Part shown: positions 34,205-43,535 of the stretch, in pieces
Layout of the letters: each line of letters starts with the position of its first letter
Numbering within the stretch: the first letter of the stretch is position 1
NCBI RefSeq assembly: GCF_002964975.1
Contig: NZ_PSZM01000036.1
Span: 62,001 to 126,000, forward strand
Reading direction: 5' to 3'
Length of the DNA stretch: 64,000 nt
Source of the DNA: Apibacter adventoris
GTDB taxonomy: Bacteria; Bacteroidota; Bacteroidia; Flavobacteriales; Weeksellaceae
Program-made: the position numbers and the translations under genes
Notes under the pieces: generated by a model
What the model was told of the DNA's origin: nothing
Database searches by the model: none
What the model saw: the letters and a program-made list of their open reading frames with translations, nothing else

Positions 34205-34212
34205 CAAAAGTA
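34205..34212 (-). promoter_or_regulatory. -7 element of the EEP gene
   Basis: Reads TACTTTTG on the minus strand, 20 bases before the ATG at 34184; it is 12 bases from the divergent -7 element at 34225. Confidence 0.6.
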
Positions 34213-34224
34213 ATAATAAATAAT

Positions 34225-34232
34225 TATATTTG
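34225..34232 (+). promoter_or_regulatory. -7 element of the TonB receptor operon
   Basis: TATATTTG ends 30 bases before the ATG at 34263. The two divergent promoters overlap back to back, so one regulator could control both. Confidence 0.6.
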
Positions 34233-34262
34233 CATAGGTGAGTATAACAAAAATTACTAAGT

Positions 34263-37055
34263 ATGATTAAATTTAGGCTGAGTTGTTTGATAATTTTTAT
34301 TAGTCAAATAACATTTGCACAAACGATGGTTTTCGGCTATCTTAAGGGGTTGGATGATAAGCCATTGAACCGGGCTACAATAAGCCTGGGAGAAGACAGA
34401 ATGCTGCATACAGAATCAGACCAAGTAGGGTATTTTCAATTTAAAGATGTTTCGGCAGGGACCTATCTTATTATTGTAAATAAATCAGGATACATACCCA
34501 CTACCTTTACCTTTGTAGTTTCTTCTAATGAATTAAAAAAAGATTTGGGGGAAATTAAACTGGAATACAGTCCTTCTCAAATGAATGCCGGGATAATTAC
34601 ATTAACAGATGATGAATTATCAACAGATGAAGGCTCTTCTTTAGGGCAGACGGGCATAGGTTTGTTGCAATCTTCCAAAGATGTTTTTTCTAATACGGCA
34701 GCATTTGAATTAGGAGCTTATTGGTTTAAAGTGCGAGGAATAGATAATCGCTATAATAACATTATGTTTAATGGAATTCCAATGGCAAAAAATCAAACAG
34801 GAAGACCAGAATTTAAAAATTGGGGAGGATTAAATAATGTAATAAGATCTCCCTATGAGTTAGCTGAAAATAATACGGTTTCTGATTATTCTTTTAGTGA
34901 TTTAGGTGGAACAACCTATTATGATACACGGGCTTCAAATTATAGAAAAGGTTTAAATTTATCTTACTCATTCGGAAATAGAACCTATCAGCATCGTGTT
35001 ATGGCAACTTATTCTACAGGAATGTTATCCTCAGGCTGGGCATTTACTTTTTCAGGATCCAGAAGATGGATGGATGAGGGCGTAATTGATGGGACTTATA
35101 ATGATTCTTATGCTTATTTTGCATCTATTGAAAAAAAATTATCAGATAAACATAGGATCAATTTTACAGCGTTTGGAACTCCATCCAGAAAAGCAGGTTC
35201 AAGCCCCAATACACAAGAAGTGTATGATTTAAGAGGTAAAAATTATAATTCTTATTGGGGCTGGCAAGATGGAGACAAAAGGAATGAAAGAGTAAAAAGA
35301 ATTTTTGAACCTATTTTCATGCTCACACATTATTGGAATATAAATAATAAAACAAAATTAACCACTACAGCCTCATATCAGTTCGGATATAATAAAAGTT
35401 CACGTTTAAATAGATATCAGGCAGAGAATCCTTCTCCTACATATTATAAAAATCTTCCAAGTTATTGGCTTGCAAAAGGGAATGCATCGGAAAGTAGTGC
35501 GCTAATAAATTCTTGGCTGAATAATGATCTTTCAGTTACTCAGATAAATTGGGAGAGTTTATATAATGCTAATAGAAGTGCTCCTTTTTATTTAGATCCA
35601 TATTCAAATCAGGAAGGAAGAAGAGCTTCTTATTTCTTAGTTGATGATGTAACAAAAGATAAAACTTTTAATGCTGCAACTCATCTACAAACCCAATTTA
35701 CTGATAATTGGAAATTTTATGTAAATGTAAATTACCAAAATTTAGTTTCAGATAATTATAGAGAAGTAAATGATTTATTAGGGGCTGATTTTGTACTTAA
35801 TAAAACTTCATTCCTTAAAGGTGATGGATCTGCAAATTCTATTGATGATTATAATATTTTAAAACCAGGAAGCGTAGCAAGAAAAGGAGATAAAACAGAA
35901 TATAATTACAAATTCTATAGACAAGAATTAACTACAAATTTCTCTACTAGAATTAATATTAACAGATGGCAGGTTTCAACATCTCTATTAGTCGGATGGA
36001 ATGAATCTTATAGAGAGGGTAAATATATGCATGGCTTATATGCAAATAATTCTTATGGAAAAAGTGAAAAAGAAAACTTTATAGAAGTGGGGTTAAGAAG
36101 TGGAATTACTTATAAAATAAATGGAAGAAATTTTATAATTGTAAATACATCTTATTTTGAATCTTCTCCAGCATTAAATGATATTTTTCCTAATGCCAGG
36201 TTAAATAATGATATATCGCCCAATATTACTAAACAAAAAATCAATGCTAATGATATAACTTATACTCTTAGATCTCCTTCAGTGAAAGGAAGGTTGACAG
36301 GTTACTATACAAAAATAAAAGATGCGACAGAAGTTTCAAGATATTATGCACAGGGAGTTGGTTTAGATGGAGGAAATGATGCTTTTATTTCAGAAGTGCT
36401 AACCGGAATAGAAAAAGACTTTTTAGGGACTGAATTCGGAATTGAATGGAATATTACTTCTACATTAGTTTTGAGTGGTATCGCTTCCATAGGGCAATAT
36501 ACCTATAAAAACAATCCTAATTTATATGTATTTAGTGATCTTTCTTCCTCCATTAAAGATTATGGGAAATCATATTTGAAAGATTATAAACTAGCAGGAA
36601 CTCCTCAAAAAGGATACTCATTAGGATTAAAATATAATTCTCCTAAATATTGGTGGGTCGGAGTATCAGGAAATTTTTTACAAGATAACTATACAAACGT
36701 TTCAGGATTATCTAGAACTATGAATTTTATATTGTCAGATGTTAATGATCCTGGCTCTGTATATCCAGGAGTTACAGAAGAAAGCATAAGAAAGTTATTA
36801 AAACAAAAACAATATCAGGATGTATTTATGCTAAATGCAAATATTGGAAAATCTTTTCGTTTAGGTAAATATAGTATGGGTATAAGCGCTTCAGTAAATA
36901 ATATTTTGAATGAAAGAGGATATGTAACTAATTCATTTGAACAAGGGAGAAATGCAAATTATGAAGATATGGTATCACAACCATATTTTGCTAACAGTAA
37001 ATTATTTTATGATCGAGGAAGATCTTATTTTTTCAATGTATATTTAAGATTTTAA
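34263..37055 (+). CDS. TonB-dependent outer-membrane receptor
   Basis: 930 residues. A signal peptide ends in ITFAQ; residues 22-100 form a carboxypeptidase-regulatory-like beta-sandwich (VFGYLKGLDDKPLNRATISLG...GTYLIIVNKSGY); the plug has KVRGIDNRYNNIMFNGIPM near 160; and the rest is a 22-strand barrel ending in aromatic NVYLRF. It imports a large ligand using TonB energy. It is co-transcribed with a DUF5689 lipoprotein 17 bases downstream and divergent from a secreted EEP enzyme. Ligand unknown. Confidence 0.92.
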   Translation: MIKFRLSCLIIFISQITFAQTMVFGYLKGLDDKPLNRATISLGEDRMLHTESDQVGYFQFKDVSAGTYLIIVNKSGYIPTTFTFVVSSNELKKDLGEIKLEYSPSQMNAGIITLTDDELSTDEGSSLGQTGIGLLQSSKDVFSNTAAFELGAYWFKVRGIDNRYNNIMFNGIPMAKNQTGRPEFKNWGGLNNVIRSPYELAENNTVSDYSFSDLGGTTYYDTRASNYRKGLNLSYSFGNRTYQHRVMATYSTGMLSSGWAFTFSGSRRWMDEGVIDGTYNDSYAYFASIEKKLSDKHRINFTAFGTPSRKAGSSPNTQEVYDLRGKNYNSYWGWQDGDKRNERVKRIFEPIFMLTHYWNINNKTKLTTTASYQFGYNKSSRLNRYQAENPSPTYYKNLPSYWLAKGNASESSALINSWLNNDLSVTQINWESLYNANRSAPFYLDPYSNQEGRRASYFLVDDVTKDKTFNAATHLQTQFTDNWKFYVNVNYQNLVSDNYREVNDLLGADFVLNKTSFLKGDGSANSIDDYNILKPGSVARKGDKTEYNYKFYRQELTTNFSTRININRWQVSTSLLVGWNESYREGKYMHGLYANNSYGKSEKENFIEVGLRSGITYKINGRNFIIVNTSYFESSPALNDIFPNARLNNDISPNITKQKINANDITYTLRSPSVKGRLTGYYTKIKDATEVSRYYAQGVGLDGGNDAFISEVLTGIEKDFLGTEFGIEWNITSTLVLSGIASIGQYTYKNNPNLYVFSDLSSSIKDYGKSYLKDYKLAGTPQKGYSLGLKYNSPKYWWVGVSGNFLQDNYTNVSGLSRTMNFILSDVNDPGSVYPGVTEESIRKLLKQKQYQDVFMLNANIGKSFRLGKYSMGISASVNNILNERGYVTNSFEQGRNANYEDMVSQPYFANSKLFYDRGRSYFFNVYLRF

Positions 37056-37072
37056 CATATAAAAACAATAAA

Positions 37073-38416
37073 ATGAAAATATTTAGTACAAAAAATCAGA
37101 TAATACTTTTATTAATTTTTTCTTTCTATTTAATGGGCTGTGTTCATGATGATGACTACAACAGTCCACCACTAAATAAAGGACAAGTATTAACCCCAAC
37201 ATTAAGTATTTCTGATGTACATACAACAGCTCCAGTTTATACAGGAAATACAGTTAATGATACTATACCAGAATCTATTCCTTTTAAAAAAGGAGATATT
37301 TTAGAAGGATATGTGATTTCTACAGATGAAGGGGGAAATATTTATAAAAATTTATTTATAGTTTCTGAAGATGGTACACAAGGAATAATGTTAAGTATAA
37401 ATAAATCTAGTACTTACAATATGTATCCTTTAGGATCAAAGATCTATGTGAAATTAGATGGATTATATTATGGAAAACAAAATGGAATGGTGCAAATTGG
37501 GATGAAACCTACTCAATCTAAAAAATACATTGTTGACCAAATAAACCCTAGTATAATTTCATCTAATATTATTTTAGGAGTGGATAAGAAATCAGAAGAA
37601 GAATTAGTTATTAAAACAAATTCTGCAGGAGAACCATTAACCGCAAATGATGTAAAAAATAATGAGAAATATTTAAATACTTTAGTAGAAATTAGTGATG
37701 TAGAGTTTAATGAAGCAGGTTCTACTTTTGTCAGAGGAAATCTAAATACTAACAATCAGGTAGATACTATTAAAGTGACAAATTTTACTGTAAGAGTTAG
37801 TAATTATGCTACTTTTGGAGGGAATATAATTCCTTATGATAAAGGAAAATTACGAGGAGTAATGACTAGATATGATGGGAAATATAATACTTATCAATTA
37901 TTAATAAGAACCATTAATGATGTAAAAGAATTTCCGAAAACTATTTATGCTGAGTCATTTAATAAGGTAAATGATATTGCAGGAAAACCAAAAATTGGAG
38001 AAGCTACAGGGTATGACAATAAAATGGTTACATATTCTGATTCATATGGGAAAACAGATATAAGGACATCGAAAACATTTCAAAGTCCGGCAATATGGTT
38101 CCCTTCTAATACTAATACTTCGTTGGTAATTGATAATATTGATACCAAAGGATATACAAATATGAAACTTTCATATAGATTTAATGCCAATATTTTTGCG
38201 GTAGCAGATAAGGCTTATGTGGATGATTTAGTGATAAAATGTAATGATGTTAAAATTCAATTACCACACCAAGAATTAAATGTTTCAAATAACAAAAATA
38301 TCTATTATACAGTAAAAGTTGCTATTCCAGATGGTACTACTAAAATTGAATTTTTAGGACAATCCGAAAAAAATAAATTAGGAATGAGGATTGATAATAT
38401 TATTATTGTAAATTAA
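37073..38416 (+). CDS. DUF5689 surface lipoprotein
   Basis: 447 residues. The lipoprotein signal ends in LMGC (cysteine at 23), followed by an acidic VHDDDYNSPP typical of Bacteroidota surface export. Residues ~50-290 form the DUF5689 domain (OB-like, with FKKGDILEGYVISTDEGGN and QLLIRTINDV). Residues ~297-447 look like a choice-of-anchor-J/jellyroll module (YAESFNKVND near the start, LGMRIDNIII at the end). It is probably the surface ligand-binding partner of the receptor encoded just upstream. Confidence 0.85.
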   Translation: MKIFSTKNQIILLLIFSFYLMGCVHDDDYNSPPLNKGQVLTPTLSISDVHTTAPVYTGNTVNDTIPESIPFKKGDILEGYVISTDEGGNIYKNLFIVSEDGTQGIMLSINKSSTYNMYPLGSKIYVKLDGLYYGKQNGMVQIGMKPTQSKKYIVDQINPSIISSNIILGVDKKSEEELVIKTNSAGEPLTANDVKNNEKYLNTLVEISDVEFNEAGSTFVRGNLNTNNQVDTIKVTNFTVRVSNYATFGGNIIPYDKGKLRGVMTRYDGKYNTYQLLIRTINDVKEFPKTIYAESFNKVNDIAGKPKIGEATGYDNKMVTYSDSYGKTDIRTSKTFQSPAIWFPSNTNTSLVIDNIDTKGYTNMKLSYRFNANIFAVADKAYVDDLVIKCNDVKIQLPHQELNVSNNKNIYYTVKVAIPDGTTKIEFLGQSEKNKLGMRIDNIIIVN

Positions 38417-38430
38417 TTAAAACTATAAAA

Positions 38431-38630
38431 ATGAAAGTAAAGTCATTATTTTATATATTTTAATTTGTTGTATTAACTGTTACTTCTACAATTGCTTGTG
38501 TAGACAATGATGATTATTCTACTCCTTCTTTACCTTCAAAAGTTTTTTTTAAGAAACTTTTGATAATGTAAAACAAACAGGAGTTGGTTTAGGGAATATT
38601 AATTCTACCCGGTCTAAAATAGAAAATTAA
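38431..38630 (+). pseudogene. Decayed lipoprotein gene related to the upstream DUF5689 gene
   Basis: An ATG 14 bases after the upstream stop opens a lipoprotein signal that would end in TIACVDNDDYSTP, close to MGCVHDDDYNSPP of the intact neighbour. A TAA interrupts codon 11. After a run of eight T, the frame shifts: restoring one G there yields VFFEETFDNVKQTGVGL, which resembles YAESFNKVND of the neighbour's anchor domain. The sequence then stops at 38630 after about 20 more codons, so most of the domain is gone. Three lesions (nonsense, 1-base deletion, truncation) mark it as a pseudogene of the receptor operon. Confidence 0.75.
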
Positions 38631-38662
38631 ATTGTACTAAAATTTATAGTTAAAACCTATCA

Positions 38663-38690
38663 AAACGACTATCATTAAGATAGTCGTTTC
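38663..38690 (+). terminator. Hairpin ending the TonB receptor operon
   Basis: AAACGACTATC, 5-nt loop, GATAGTCGTTT: 11 perfect pairs followed by a T-rich stretch. Confidence 0.7.
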
Positions 38691-38694
38691 ATTT

Positions 38695-38702
38695 TATATT
38701 TG
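38695..38702 (+). promoter_or_regulatory. -7 element of the SDR gene
   Basis: TATATTTG ends 18 bases before the ATG at 38721. Confidence 0.6.
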
Positions 38703-38720
38703 TAACTTTAAAATAAAAAA

Positions 38721-39488
38721 ATGGAATTAGAAAAAATAGCGTTAATTACGGGTTCAACATCAGGAATAGGACGTGCTACCGCAGAGTTATTTGCAAAAAA
38801 CGGAATCCATTTAATTCTTTGTGGGAGAAGAGAAGATAGATTAGAGGAAGTAAAAAATGAGTTACAAAAAAATGTTAATGTTATAACTTTAAAGTTTGAT
38901 GTAAGTAATAGAAAAGAAGTTTTTTCTGCAATTGATAATTTACCGGAAGAATGGAAATCTATAGATATTTTAGTAAATAATGCAGGAAATGCACACGGAT
39001 TAGCTACTTTTCAAGATGCTTCATTAGATGATTTTGATTCTATGATAAATTCAAATGTTCGTGGGATATTAAATGTTTCTAAAGCTGTAGTACCTTTTCT
39101 TATAAATAGAAAATCTGGTCATATAGTAAATTTAAGTTCTATTGCAGGAAAACAAACCTATCCTAAAGGTTCAGTATATTGTGCTTCTAAACATGCCGTA
39201 GAAGCAATTAGCCAAGGTATGAGGATGGATTTACTTCCCTATGGTATAAAGGTTACGAATATAGCTCCGGGAGCTGTAGAAACAGAATTTTCATTGGTAA
39301 GATTTAAAGGAGATAAAAAATTAGCAGATGCTGTCTATCAAGGATTTGAACCTTTAGTTGCTGGAGATATAGCAGATGCTATTTATTATGCAGTATCTCG
39401 TCCGGCTCATGTGCAGATTGCAGATATGACAATTTTTCCTAAAGCACAAGCTTCTGGAACCTTATTTGAAAAAAATAATAAGATATAA
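38721..39488 (+). CDS. Short-chain dehydrogenase/reductase (YdfG-like)
   Basis: 255 residues, classical SDR: cofactor loop TGSTSGIGRATA near residue 10, NNAGNAHG near 90, and the catalytic Ser, Tyr and Lys in VNLSSIAGKQTYPKGSVYCASKHAVEA near 140-165 (read in parts). GRREDRL after strand 2 supports NADP(H). The closest known type is the 3-hydroxy acid (serine/malonic semialdehyde) dehydrogenase YdfG; the substrate is not certain. Single-gene unit. Confidence 0.88.
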   Translation: MELEKIALITGSTSGIGRATAELFAKNGIHLILCGRREDRLEEVKNELQKNVNVITLKFDVSNRKEVFSAIDNLPEEWKSIDILVNNAGNAHGLATFQDASLDDFDSMINSNVRGILNVSKAVVPFLINRKSGHIVNLSSIAGKQTYPKGSVYCASKHAVEAISQGMRMDLLPYGIKVTNIAPGAVETEFSLVRFKGDKKLADAVYQGFEPLVAGDIADAIYYAVSRPAHVQIADMTIFPKAQASGTLFEKNNKI

Positions 39489-39609
39489 TATAGAAGTATA
39501 AGCATTGAAAAAACACAAATAATGTAGTTGTGATTTTGCTTTATCTATCATCAAATATACAGACTTACATAATAAAAACATTACAGTTTGTAAATAATGT
39601 AATTTCAAA

Positions 39610-39735
39610 GTGAACTTTTTGCCAAATAAAGAGTTAATAGGTTATTAAGACCTTTTCGGATTTTAAAATTTTGGTAACAATTTTTTTGTGTAAAAGCTAT
39701 TTATGGCAAATTCTAAATTTAACATATAAGTTCAC
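39610..39735. repeat. Interrupted inverted repeat between SDR and aroE
   Basis: GTGAACTT (39610-39617) matches AAGTTCAC (39728-39735), and nested inside them TTTGCCA (39618-39624) matches TGGCAAA (39705-39711); the right arm carries 16 extra bases between its two parts. It could be a degenerate MITE or an RNA fold. No ORF lies inside. Confidence 0.35.
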
Positions 39736-39782
39736 ACATAAGATAAAAATATCTTTAATTTCAAACGAAATAAATAGCATTA

Positions 39783-40517
39783 TCAATAATAATAGTTCGA
39801 CCTATCATTCCATATATCCCATGCAGCTTCAGCTTGAAGATGAAGCATTTCCAATCCGTTTTTTGTTTTTGCCCCCTTTTCTTTTGCCAGTTTCAGCAGT
39901 TTTGTCTCCTCAGGATTATAAATAAGATCATAAACTAAATGTTTATGAGTGAGAAATTCTATCGGAAAAGGAGGATATTTATCAAGGTTAGGAAATGTAC
40001 CTACAGGTGTAGTGTTTACTATCAGTAAATTCTCAGAAATAGTATTTTGGGTTAAAAAATTGTAATCTTTTTCACCAGTTCTTGAAATAATATGATATTC
40101 AATGCCAAGACTTTTTAAGACAAAACCAACAGCTTTAGAAGCTCCTCCACTTCCTAAGACTAAAGACGAAGTATGATAAGGTTTCAGAAGTGGTAATAAA
40201 GATTTTTTAAATCCTAGGGCATCTGTATTAAAGCCTACTTTTTTTCCATTAGAAATTTTAACTGTATTCACAGCACCTATTTTTTCAGCTTCGCTACTTA
40301 AATTATCTAAAAAAGGAATAATATCTTGTTTATAAGGTATAGTTACATTAAATCCTTTTAGGTCAGGAATATCAAAAAGAGAAATAATATCTTTTTTGTC
40401 CGCAATATCAAATACAGAATAACTAAAATCAGTAAGTCTCATTTTATTAAACTTATCAGTAAAATAACTTTGCGAAAAAGAATACGAAATATTTCTGCCT
40501 AAAATGCCCAGTTTCAT
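39783..40517 (-). CDS. aroE: Shikimate dehydrogenase
   Basis: 244 residues from the ATG at 40517 (MKLGILGRNISYSFSQSYFT, a typical AroE start; a TTG at 40535 is less likely). It reduces 3-dehydroshikimate with NADPH in aromatic amino-acid synthesis. Substrate and cofactor motifs are present: SYSFSQ for SxS, NVTIPYK with the catalytic lysine, GAVNTV, NTDALGF and the glycine loop LGSGGASKAV. Single-gene unit with its own promoter. Confidence 0.94.
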   Translation of the reverse strand: MKLGILGRNISYSFSQSYFTDKFNKMRLTDFSYSVFDIADKKDIISLFDIPDLKGFNVTIPYKQDIIPFLDNLSSEAEKIGAVNTVKISNGKKVGFNTDALGFKKSLLPLLKPYHTSSLVLGSGGASKAVGFVLKSLGIEYHIISRTGEKDYNFLTQNTISENLLIVNTTPVGTFPNLDKYPPFPIEFLTHKHLVYDLIYNPEETKLLKLAKEKGAKTKNGLEMLHLQAEAAWDIWNDRSNYYY

Positions 40518-40552
40518 AATTTTTGGTTTAATCAAACGTTTTAAAATAAAAA

Positions 40553-40560
40553 CAAATATA
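40553..40560 (-). promoter_or_regulatory. -7 element of aroE
   Basis: Reads TATATTTG on the minus strand, 35 bases before the ATG at 40517. Confidence 0.55.
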
Positions 40561-40604
40561 AGGTAAAAGAAAAAAGAAGTAAAATTTGTTATTTAAAAAC
40601 AATG

Positions 40605-40612
40605 TATTTTTG
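40605..40612 (+). promoter_or_regulatory. -7 element of dapF
   Basis: TATTTTTG ends 17 bases before the ATG at 40630; a TTTG at 40585-40588 could be the -33 box. Confidence 0.6.
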
Positions 40613-40629
40613 TAAACAGAACAAAAACA

Positions 40630-41418
40630 ATGAATATAAAATTTTATAAATATCAAGGGGCAGGAAATGACTTTATTATGATTGATGATAGGAGTTTAAA
40701 CTTTCCCAAAGATAATATCCAACTCGTTAGTCATATGTGTAATCGTCATTTTGGAATTGGTTCTGACGGGTTAATATTGTTGCAGAATGATACATTATCA
40801 GATTTCCGAATGGTTTATTACAATTCAGATGGAAACGAAAGCACGATGTGTGGAAATGGAGGAAGATGTATAGTTGCCTTTGCAAGAGATTTAGGAATAA
40901 TTGATAAAATAGCAACATTTAATGCTATAGACGGAGGACATATTGCAGAAATTAATTATGATATTATAAAACTTAAAATGATTAATGTAAAAGAATATAC
41001 AGTTTCAGATCAATATTCTTTTTTTCAGACAGGCTCTCCCCATCATATACAACCAGTGAATAATTTAAAAAATCATGATGTTTATAATGAAGGTAAAAAA
41101 ATCAGATATGCTGAAATGTATAATTCTACGGGGGGAACAAATGTGAATTTTGTTGAGCCTATATCAAAAGATGAAATTTTTGTGAGAACATATGAACGAG
41201 GAGTAGAAGATGAAACCTTAGCATGTGGTACCGGAGTAACTGCTGCAGCATTAGATTTTGCTGAAAAAAATAATATTAGAATGGGGGAATTAAAAGTAAA
41301 AGTTTTAGGAGGAGAATTAAAAGTATATTGGTTTAAAAAACACGATTACTATCAGGACGTATGGTTAGAAGGACCTGCAAAAAATGTTTTTAAAGGAGAA
41401 TTAGATTTGGATTTATGA
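40630..41418 (+). CDS. dapF: Diaminopimelate epimerase
   Basis: 262 residues. It converts LL- to meso-diaminopimelate for lysine and peptidoglycan. The two catalytic cysteines are C74 in MCGNGGRC and C199 in ACGTGVTA; the N-terminus YKYQGAGNDFIMID is canonical. Its stop overlaps the ATG of mltG by 4 bases (ATGA), a coupling of two wall genes. DapD is encoded at 17834. Confidence 0.96.
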   Translation: MNIKFYKYQGAGNDFIMIDDRSLNFPKDNIQLVSHMCNRHFGIGSDGLILLQNDTLSDFRMVYYNSDGNESTMCGNGGRCIVAFARDLGIIDKIATFNAIDGGHIAEINYDIIKLKMINVKEYTVSDQYSFFQTGSPHHIQPVNNLKNHDVYNEGKKIRYAEMYNSTGGTNVNFVEPISKDEIFVRTYERGVEDETLACGTGVTAAALDFAEKNNIRMGELKVKVLGGELKVYWFKKHDYYQDVWLEGPAKNVFKGELDLDL

Positions 41419-42437
41419 AAAAAACCTCAATTTTTTTAGTAGTTATTTTTATGATTCTTATATTAGGAATTATAATAGGTTATCCATACTATAAAAATAA
41501 TTACTCATCCAATGTTAATCAGACTACAGTTATTTATATACCAACCCATGCAACTTATGAACAAGTAAGGGTACTTATAATGCCTTATCTTAAAGATATT
41601 AAATCCTTTGATAAAATTGCAAAATCTCAAAAATATCCCGATAAAATAAAAGCTGGTAAATATAAGATTAATAAAGGCGAAAGTAATAAAGAAGTAATAC
41701 GAAGGTTATATTTGGGAGAACAAGAATATGTACACCTTAGAATTAAAAGTTATGATGATGTTTATGAATTAGTGGCAGATTTAGGTAAGAATTTAGAAAG
41801 TGATTCCCTGACTTTTATAAATTATTTAAAAAAAGAAACAACTCTCAAAGGTTTTTCAAATGTGGAGGAACTTAAAATATACTTTACACCAGAAACCTAT
41901 TATGTGAATTGGAATACCTCTCCTAAAGAACTTTTTTCTCGTTTTGAAAAGATACATGATCAATTTTGGACCCAGGAAAGAATGAGAAAAGCACAGAACT
42001 TAGGTTTAAATCAATTGCAAGTATATATCTTAGCCTCTATTGTGCAGAGAGAATATATGAGAAAAGAGGAATTACCGGTAATAGCCAGTTTATATTTAAA
42101 TCGTTATAGAAAAGGAATGAAGTTACAATCAGATCCAACTGTAATTTATGCAGAAAGGAAAGTACAAGGATTCAGGTTACAATTAAAAAGAGTAAAAAAT
42201 GTTTCTGTAGATTCACCCTATAATACTTATAAATATAAAGGGCTTCCCCCTTTACCTATATGTATTCCCAATGATTTTGTAATAGATGCAGTTCTAAATC
42301 CTGCACAAACGGATTATTTATTTATGTGTGCAAATCCAAAAAAGAAAGGATATCATTTATTTACTAATAATGCACAAGAACATATGAAGAATGCTAAAGC
42401 CTATACAGATTGGCTAGATTCTATAGGGATAGAATAA
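41415..42437 (+). CDS. mltG: Endolytic peptidoglycan transglycosylase MltG
   Basis: 340 residues: one N-terminal membrane helix (about 5-24), a LysM-like subdomain (KAGKYKINKGESNKEVIRRL near 80), and the YceG catalytic domain with LASIVQREYMRKEELPVIASLYLNR near 212 (catalytic Glu), LQSDPTVIYA and the closing SPYNTYKYKGLPPLPI. It cuts nascent glycan strands at the inner membrane and sets their length. Translationally coupled to dapF. Confidence 0.95.
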   Translation: MKKTSIFLVVIFMILILGIIIGYPYYKNNYSSNVNQTTVIYIPTHATYEQVRVLIMPYLKDIKSFDKIAKSQKYPDKIKAGKYKINKGESNKEVIRRLYLGEQEYVHLRIKSYDDVYELVADLGKNLESDSLTFINYLKKETTLKGFSNVEELKIYFTPETYYVNWNTSPKELFSRFEKIHDQFWTQERMRKAQNLGLNQLQVYILASIVQREYMRKEELPVIASLYLNRYRKGMKLQSDPTVIYAERKVQGFRLQLKRVKNVSVDSPYNTYKYKGLPPLPICIPNDFVIDAVLNPAQTDYLFMCANPKKKGYHLFTNNAQEHMKNAKAYTDWLDSIGIE

Positions 42438-42468
42438 AAAATGCTTTAATATACAATTAAAGCATTTT
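42438..42468 (+). terminator. Terminator of the dapF-mltG operon
   Basis: AAAATGCTTTAAT, 5-nt loop, ATTAAAGCATTTT. The right arm overlaps the last codons of the convergent rluB gene. Confidence 0.75.
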
Positions 42469-43350
42469 AAGATTATTAATTTCTAATTCTGTAAGAATTC
42501 TCCAATATCCCCGTTTCAAATTCTTTTTAGTTAATCCGGCAAACATTACTCGGTCTAGTTTTTCCACTTCATATCCCAATTTACTGAACATTCTTCTGAT
42601 AATTCTATTCCAACCAATATGAATTTCGACACCTACTTCATTTTTGGGACATCCTTCAATATATGAAATCTTGTCTACCTTAGCCAAACCTTCTTCAAAA
42701 TGTAACCCTTCGATTAATTTTTCAAAATCAGTCAAAGAAACTTTTTTGTCTAATGTTACGTGATAAATTTTCTTTACTTCATGAGAGGGATGAGTAAGTT
42801 TTTTAGTTATATTACCATCGTTTGTTAATAATAAAACACCTGTTGTTTGTCTATCTAATCTTCCTACAGGATATAGACGATAAGGAGACGCATTTGTCAC
42901 TAAATCTAAAACAGTTTTTCGTGCTTTTTCATCTTTTGTAGTAGAAATGTATCCTTTAGGCTTATTAAGTAAAACGTAAACATTCTTTTCTGGTCGAATA
43001 TATCTCCCATCAAAAAAAACCTCGTCTCCAGGCATAACCTGATAACCAAATTCTGTTATAATATTACCATTTACTTTTACTACACCATTTTGTATAAATA
43101 AATCAGCCTCTCTACGACTGCATACTCCAGAATTTGCTATATATTTATTTAAACGAGTTCCTTCTTTTTCTTCTTTTTTTTGAATAGATTTTTTTCTAAA
43201 AGTAGGTGAAGATTTAAATGTTTTTTTTGTATAATTATCTTTTTTATCTCCCGATTTTATGCTATTTTTTTTATTAAAAGATTCTTTATTAAAAGTTTTT
43301 TTTTCATTTCTTCCTGTCCCTTTACGGTTATGGGGTGAATTGTTTTTCAT
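42457..43350 (-). CDS. rluB: RsuA/RluB-type pseudouridine synthase
   Basis: 297 residues. A very basic low-complexity N-terminal extension (about 1-65, many Lys, Asn, Ser) precedes an S4 RNA-binding domain (TRLNKYIANSGVCSRREADLFIQ in parts) and the catalytic domain with Asp in VGRLDRQTTGVLLLTNDG near 170. It modifies 23S or 16S rRNA; the RluB assignment over RsuA/RluE is by length and likeness only. The Lys-rich extension is common in Bacteroidota homologues. Confidence 0.88.
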   Translation of the reverse strand: MKNNSPHNRKGTGRNEKKTFNKESFNKKNSIKSGDKKDNYTKKTFKSSPTFRKKSIQKKEEKEGTRLNKYIANSGVCSRREADLFIQNGVVKVNGNIITEFGYQVMPGDEVFFDGRYIRPEKNVYVLLNKPKGYISTTKDEKARKTVLDLVTNASPYRLYPVGRLDRQTTGVLLLTNDGNITKKLTHPSHEVKKIYHVTLDKKVSLTDFEKLIEGLHFEEGLAKVDKISYIEGCPKNEVGVEIHIGWNRIIRRMFSKLGYEVEKLDRVMFAGLTKKNLKRGYWRILTELEINNLKML

Positions 43351-43535
43351 TTTCGATTTGGAATATAATTATTAAAGAAAAAAAGATAACTAGATTTTTA
43401 ATAATTTTTGCTATTATTAGTATTTTAAAAGGCAAAGATACTAGATTTTACTGATAAAGTAATAGCTATTTTACCAAATACAATTTTATCAATTTACTTT
43501 TGTCCTTAATATAAATTTTAGATAAATAAATTTTA

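Noticed and set aside
39671-39925. 84-codon rightward ORF overlapping the end of aroE
   Set aside because: Half lies antisense to aroE and the rest in AT-rich spacer; no promoter or recognisable protein.
40532-40546. Second LacI-type operator (AAACGTTT core) before aroE
   Set aside because: Only the 8-base core is symmetric, flanks do not match TTTAAACGTTTAAA, and aroE has no link to the sugar operon.
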